In this document: piece after piece, positions 22,819 to 24,434 of the stretch
Numbering within the stretch: position 1 is the stretch's first letter
Layout of the letters: every line of letters begins with the position of its first letter
Source of the DNA: Paracoccaceae bacterium
GTDB taxonomy: Bacteria > Pseudomonadota > Alphaproteobacteria > Rhodobacterales > Rhodobacteraceae
Direction of reading: 5' to 3'
Length of the DNA stretch: 24,434 nt
Assembly (NCBI GenBank): GCA_003250135.1
Contig: QKHF01000071.1
Location: 1 to 24,434 of the forward strand
Made by a program: the position numbers and the translations under genes
Notes under the pieces: model-generated
Told to the model about the DNA's origin: nothing
Database searches by the model: none
The model's input: only the letters and a program-made list of their open reading frames with translations

Positions 22819-22844
22819 GCATCCCCAAAACACTATTGGGGTGC
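22819..22844 (-). promoter_or_regulatory. Hairpin covering the accA ribosome-binding site
   Basis: On the accA mRNA strand GCA-CCCCAA, a seven-base loop, then TTGGGG-A-TGC. CCCCAA (minus 22841-22836) pairs with TTGGGG (22828-22823), and GCA pairs with TGC across one bulged A, for nine base pairs. The GGGG is the Shine-Dalgarno sequence seven bases before the ATG, so the closed form would block initiation. The structure is seen; regulation is inferred. Confidence 0.55.
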
Positions 22845-22874
22845 TAGGCGAAAATCCGCGATGATGCAACGTCG

Positions 22875-22907
22875 GCGCGCCCTGATCGGACGATTGGGCG
22901 CGCTTTT
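22875..22907. terminator. Hairpin 3' of malyl-CoA lyase gene, T-tract on the plus strand
   Basis: GCGCGCCC (22875-22882) and GGGCGCGC (22896-22903) form an 8-bp stem, with an inner ATCG/CGAT pairing. It begins seven bases after the lyase stop (minus strand), the place of its terminator. The run TTTT (22904-22907) follows the stem only when read on the plus strand, so the minus-strand transcript has a stem without U-tract. Confidence 0.55.
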
Positions 22908-22910
22908 GAA

Positions 22911-23897
22911 TCAGCCCTTCGCGCCCGCGATCAGGTCCATCTGCGCGACGATCACCTTGGCCTGCCGGACAGAGGCGAGGTCGACCAGACGGCCCTTGTA
23001 GACCGCGGCGCCCTGCCCGGTCCGCTCGGCCTCCTCCATCGCGGCGAGGATTTCGCGGGCTTCCGTGACCTGCTCCTCCGACGGGGTGAAGACCTGGTTG
23101 GCCAGCGCCACCTGCTTCGGATGGATCGCCCATTTGCCGACGAAGCCGAGAGTCGCGGCGCGGCGGGCCTGCGCGATATAGCCGTCATCGTCGGAGAAAT
23201 CGCCGAATGGGCCATCGACCGGCAGCACCCCGTGCGTGCGGCAGGCGGCGACGATGGCGACCATCGGGTGATGCCACGGGTCGGGCCAGTGCACCGGGCG
23301 TTCGGCGCCGTCCTCGGTCTTGTCGCCCAGCATGTAGTAATTGGCCTGGGTGCCGCCGATGCCGGTGGTCTGCATGCCCATCGAGGCCGCGTAATCGGCG
23401 GCGCCGATGCTCATCGCCGCGAGGCGCGGGCTGGAGGCGGCGATCTCCTCGACATGCGCGACGCCCGCGGCGGTCTCGATGATCACTTCGAAGGCGATCT
23501 TCTTGGCCCGGCCCTTGGCCGATTCGATGGCCGAGACCAGCGCGTCGACGGCGTAGACGTCGCCCGCGTTGCCAACCTTCGGGATCATGATGCGGTCGAT
23601 GCGCTCGCCCGCCTGCTCCATCACGTCGACCACGTCGCGATACCAGAACGGCGTGTCGAGCCCGTTGATGCGCACGGTCAGGGTCTTGTCGCGCCAATCG
23701 ACCTCGTTGATCCCCTTGATGACGAGCTGGCGCGCCTCCGGCTTGTCATTGGGCGCAACCGAATCCTCGAGGTCCAGATTGATCACGTCCGCCGCGCTGG
23801 CCGCCGCTTTCTCGAACACCGCGGGGCGTGAGCCCGGCGCGAACAGCTGGCAGCGGTTGGGCGTCGAGGGCGAGGCGGGCTGGACCTTGAAGCTCAT
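22911..23897 (-). CDS. mcl1: L-malyl-CoA/beta-methylmalyl-CoA lyase
   Basis: Mg-dependent CoA-ester lyase of the HpcH/HpaI (CitE-like) superfamily. In Rhodobacter it cleaves beta-methylmalyl-CoA to glyoxylate and propionyl-CoA and condenses acetyl-CoA with glyoxylate, in the ethylmalonyl-CoA pathway. The 328-residue sequence closely recalls R. sphaeroides Mcl1: PNRCQLFAPGSRPAVFEKAA (13-32), DVINLDLEDSVAP (37-49), RINGLDTPFWYRDVVD (76-91), GIGGTQANYYML and GKWAIHPKQVALAN. Metal ligands are expected at Glu141 (VIIETAAG) and Asp168 (SIGAADYA). A loop near 191-206 (GDKTEDGAERPVHWPD) seems longer than in the Rhodobacter enzyme. A ribosome site AGGAG precedes the ATG. Confidence 0.93.
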   Translation of the reverse strand: MSFKVQPASPSTPNRCQLFAPGSRPAVFEKAAASAADVINLDLEDSVAPNDKPEARQLVIKGINEVDWRDKTLTVRINGLDTPFWYRDVVDVMEQAGERIDRIMIPKVGNAGDVYAVDALVSAIESAKGRAKKIAFEVIIETAAGVAHVEEIAASSPRLAAMSIGAADYAASMGMQTTGIGGTQANYYMLGDKTEDGAERPVHWPDPWHHPMVAIVAACRTHGVLPVDGPFGDFSDDDGYIAQARRAATLGFVGKWAIHPKQVALANQVFTPSEEQVTEAREILAAMEEAERTGQGAAVYKGRLVDLASVRQAKVIVAQMDLIAGAKG

Positions 23898-24077
23898 CGG
23901 GTTCTCTCCTGTCGCAAGGCGAGCTTGAGTAATCTTATTGCGCGAAATTCGTCGCGGCGGACAGTATCCGTCGCGGTGTCGTCTCGCAAGTGCGAAAAGG
24001 GTGGGCGTGAATGCGGCAACAGCATCATTTACCTACGGCTGTCCGCATGTTCCTTTGCTAGGCGGTGTGGACGAATT
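23898..24077. other. Regulatory gap upstream of the malyl-CoA lyase gene
   Basis: No gene is evident. It holds the lyase ribosome site and two short palindromic motifs: TTGCGCGAA (23938-23946) and TCGCA-AG-TGCGA (23984-23995). A weak minus-strand promoter may be TTGCGA with GATACT 15 bases later. TTTGC/GCAAA-like motifs are bound by short-chain-acyl regulators (PccR/RamB type), but the match here is loose. Confidence 0.3.
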
Positions 24078-24132
24078 GACTCATCCTGTCTGAGAAGGAT
24101 TCCCAGCGGCGTTTCTTGCTGATTCATAGGAG

Positions 24133-24160
24133 ATCGACGAATTTACGGGAGATCGTCGAT
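24133..24160 (+). promoter_or_regulatory. Stem-loop over the transposase start codon
   Basis: ATCGACGA (24133-24140) and TCGTCGAT (24153-24160) form a perfect 8-bp stem with a 12-base loop. The ribosome site GGGAG is in the loop, and the first two bases of the ATG (24159-24160) are in the stem. A direct repeat GGAGATCG occurs at 24129-24136 and 24148-24155. Reduced translation of the transposase is inferred. Confidence 0.5.
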
Positions 24161-24434
24161 GTCCACGAAGATGAACGAGTCGGACTGGGAGATTGCGCTG
24201 GAGGTTTTTCGGGCCTGCCTGCCCCGCCGGGGCGCGAAGGCAAAGGATGATCGGCTGTTTCTCGAAGCCCTTCATCACTTCACCGTCCATAACATCACCT
24301 GGCGGGCGCTGCCGGAGCGGTTCGGGAACTGGAACTCGGTCTGGAAGCGGTTCGATCGGCTCGGCAAGGCGGGCGTCTTCGAGGACTATTTCGCCATGCT
24401 GGCGGGCCTGAGTGAGACGGCGCATCTGGTTCAG
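24159..24434 (+). CDS. IS5 family transposase, N-terminal part (partial)
   Basis: The first 92 residues of a transposase, open at the window edge. The segment DDRLFLEALHHFTVHNITWR followed by ALPERFGNWNSVWKRFDRL is the DUF4096-type N-terminal domain of IS5 family (IS427-like) transposases, which binds the inverted repeats. The catalytic DDE domain should follow outside the window. In this subgroup the protein is often made as two overlapping frames joined by frameshifting; that cannot be judged here. The ATG at 24159 has GGGAG seven bases upstream and is partly held in a stem-loop. Whether the element is intact is unknown. Confidence 0.88.
   Translation, partial: MSTKMNESDWEIALEVFRACLPRRGAKAKDDRLFLEALHHFTVHNITWRALPERFGNWNSVWKRFDRLGKAGVFEDYFAMLAGLSETAHLVQ

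Larger units (their letters stand above)
24078..24434 (+). mobile_element. IS5-like insertion sequence, left part only
   Basis: The right edge of the window enters an insertion sequence, recognised from its transposase. The left boundary is estimated near 24078, where GACTCATCCTGTCTGAGAAG begins. The other end and its inverted repeat are outside the window, so neither the terminal repeat nor the target duplication can be confirmed. It lies about 180 bases upstream of the malyl-CoA lyase start and is transcribed away from it. Confidence 0.7.

Noticed and set aside
20972..22864. A 630-residue plus-strand frame across plsC, the small gene and accA
   Set aside because: It is out of frame with plsC and antisense to accA; both are clearly identified genes, so the long frame is a composition effect.

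Overview
The window is GC-rich chromosomal DNA from an alphaproteobacterium, most likely a member of the Rhodobacteraceae/Rhodobacterales. The evidence is gene content and order: an alphaproteobacterial-type ParC, a HIG1-type small protein followed by a PduO-type adenosyltransferase and etfBA, a divergent tlpA/argH pair followed by a small lipoprotein, lysA and a TIGR02302/DUF4175 protein, ftsEX next to an MJ0042 zinc-ribbon gene, and a malyl-CoA lyase of the Rhodobacter Mcl1 type. No rRNA, tRNA, CRISPR array or prophage was seen. The only mobile DNA is the start of an IS5-like element at the right edge.

Layout. 1-2269 (-): parC, cut at its 3' end. 2380-3712 (+): GNAT acetyltransferase and short-chain dehydrogenase. 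3714-5572 (-): a secreted ankyrin-repeat protein translationally coupled to a cytoplasmic Asp-box repeat protein. 5699-6079 (-): DUF2852 membrane protein behind a nested palindrome. 6247-6891 (-): TetR regulator, divergent from 6971-7756 (+) HIG1-type protein and cobalamin adenosyltransferase. 7896-10814 (+): etfB, etfA and a BktB-like thiolase ending at a terminator. 11010-11885 (+): 3-hydroxybutyryl-CoA dehydrogenase with its own promoter. 11913-12979 (-): TlpA-like thioredoxin and a six-cysteine secreted protein. 12942-18421 (+): argH, LptM-like lipoprotein, lysA and the TIGR02302 protein. 18448-19194 (-): zinc-ribbon protein. 19368-21647 (+): ftsE, ftsX and plsC. 21675-21833 (+): a 52-residue membrane protein. 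21857-22816 (-): accA. 22911-23897 (-): malyl-CoA lyase. 24078-24434 (+): IS5-like element.

How the genes fit together. The thiolase, Hbd, ETF, cobalamin adenosyltransferase and malyl-CoA lyase all touch acetyl-CoA/C4 metabolism: beta-oxidation, polyhydroxybutyrate and the ethylmalonyl-CoA pathway, which needs adenosylcobalamin mutases. accA draws on the same acetyl-CoA pool for fatty-acid synthesis, and plsC uses the resulting acyl chains. ArgH and LysA are amino-acid biosynthesis enzymes. FtsEX, PlsC and the TIGR02302 protein belong to the envelope.

The region is mainly core genome and I did not find a convincing new multi-gene system. The most unusual signals are at gene starts. Inverted repeats would pair the Shine-Dalgarno sequence of the Asp-box gene and of accA, and another holds the start codon of the IS transposase. 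Two promoters place the expected transcription start at the ATG (leaderless mRNAs for tetR and the 52-residue protein). A nearly concentric double palindrome lies on the DUF2852 promoter, and a TTGC/GCA-type repeat lies at the hbd transcription start. All of these are predictions read by eye.
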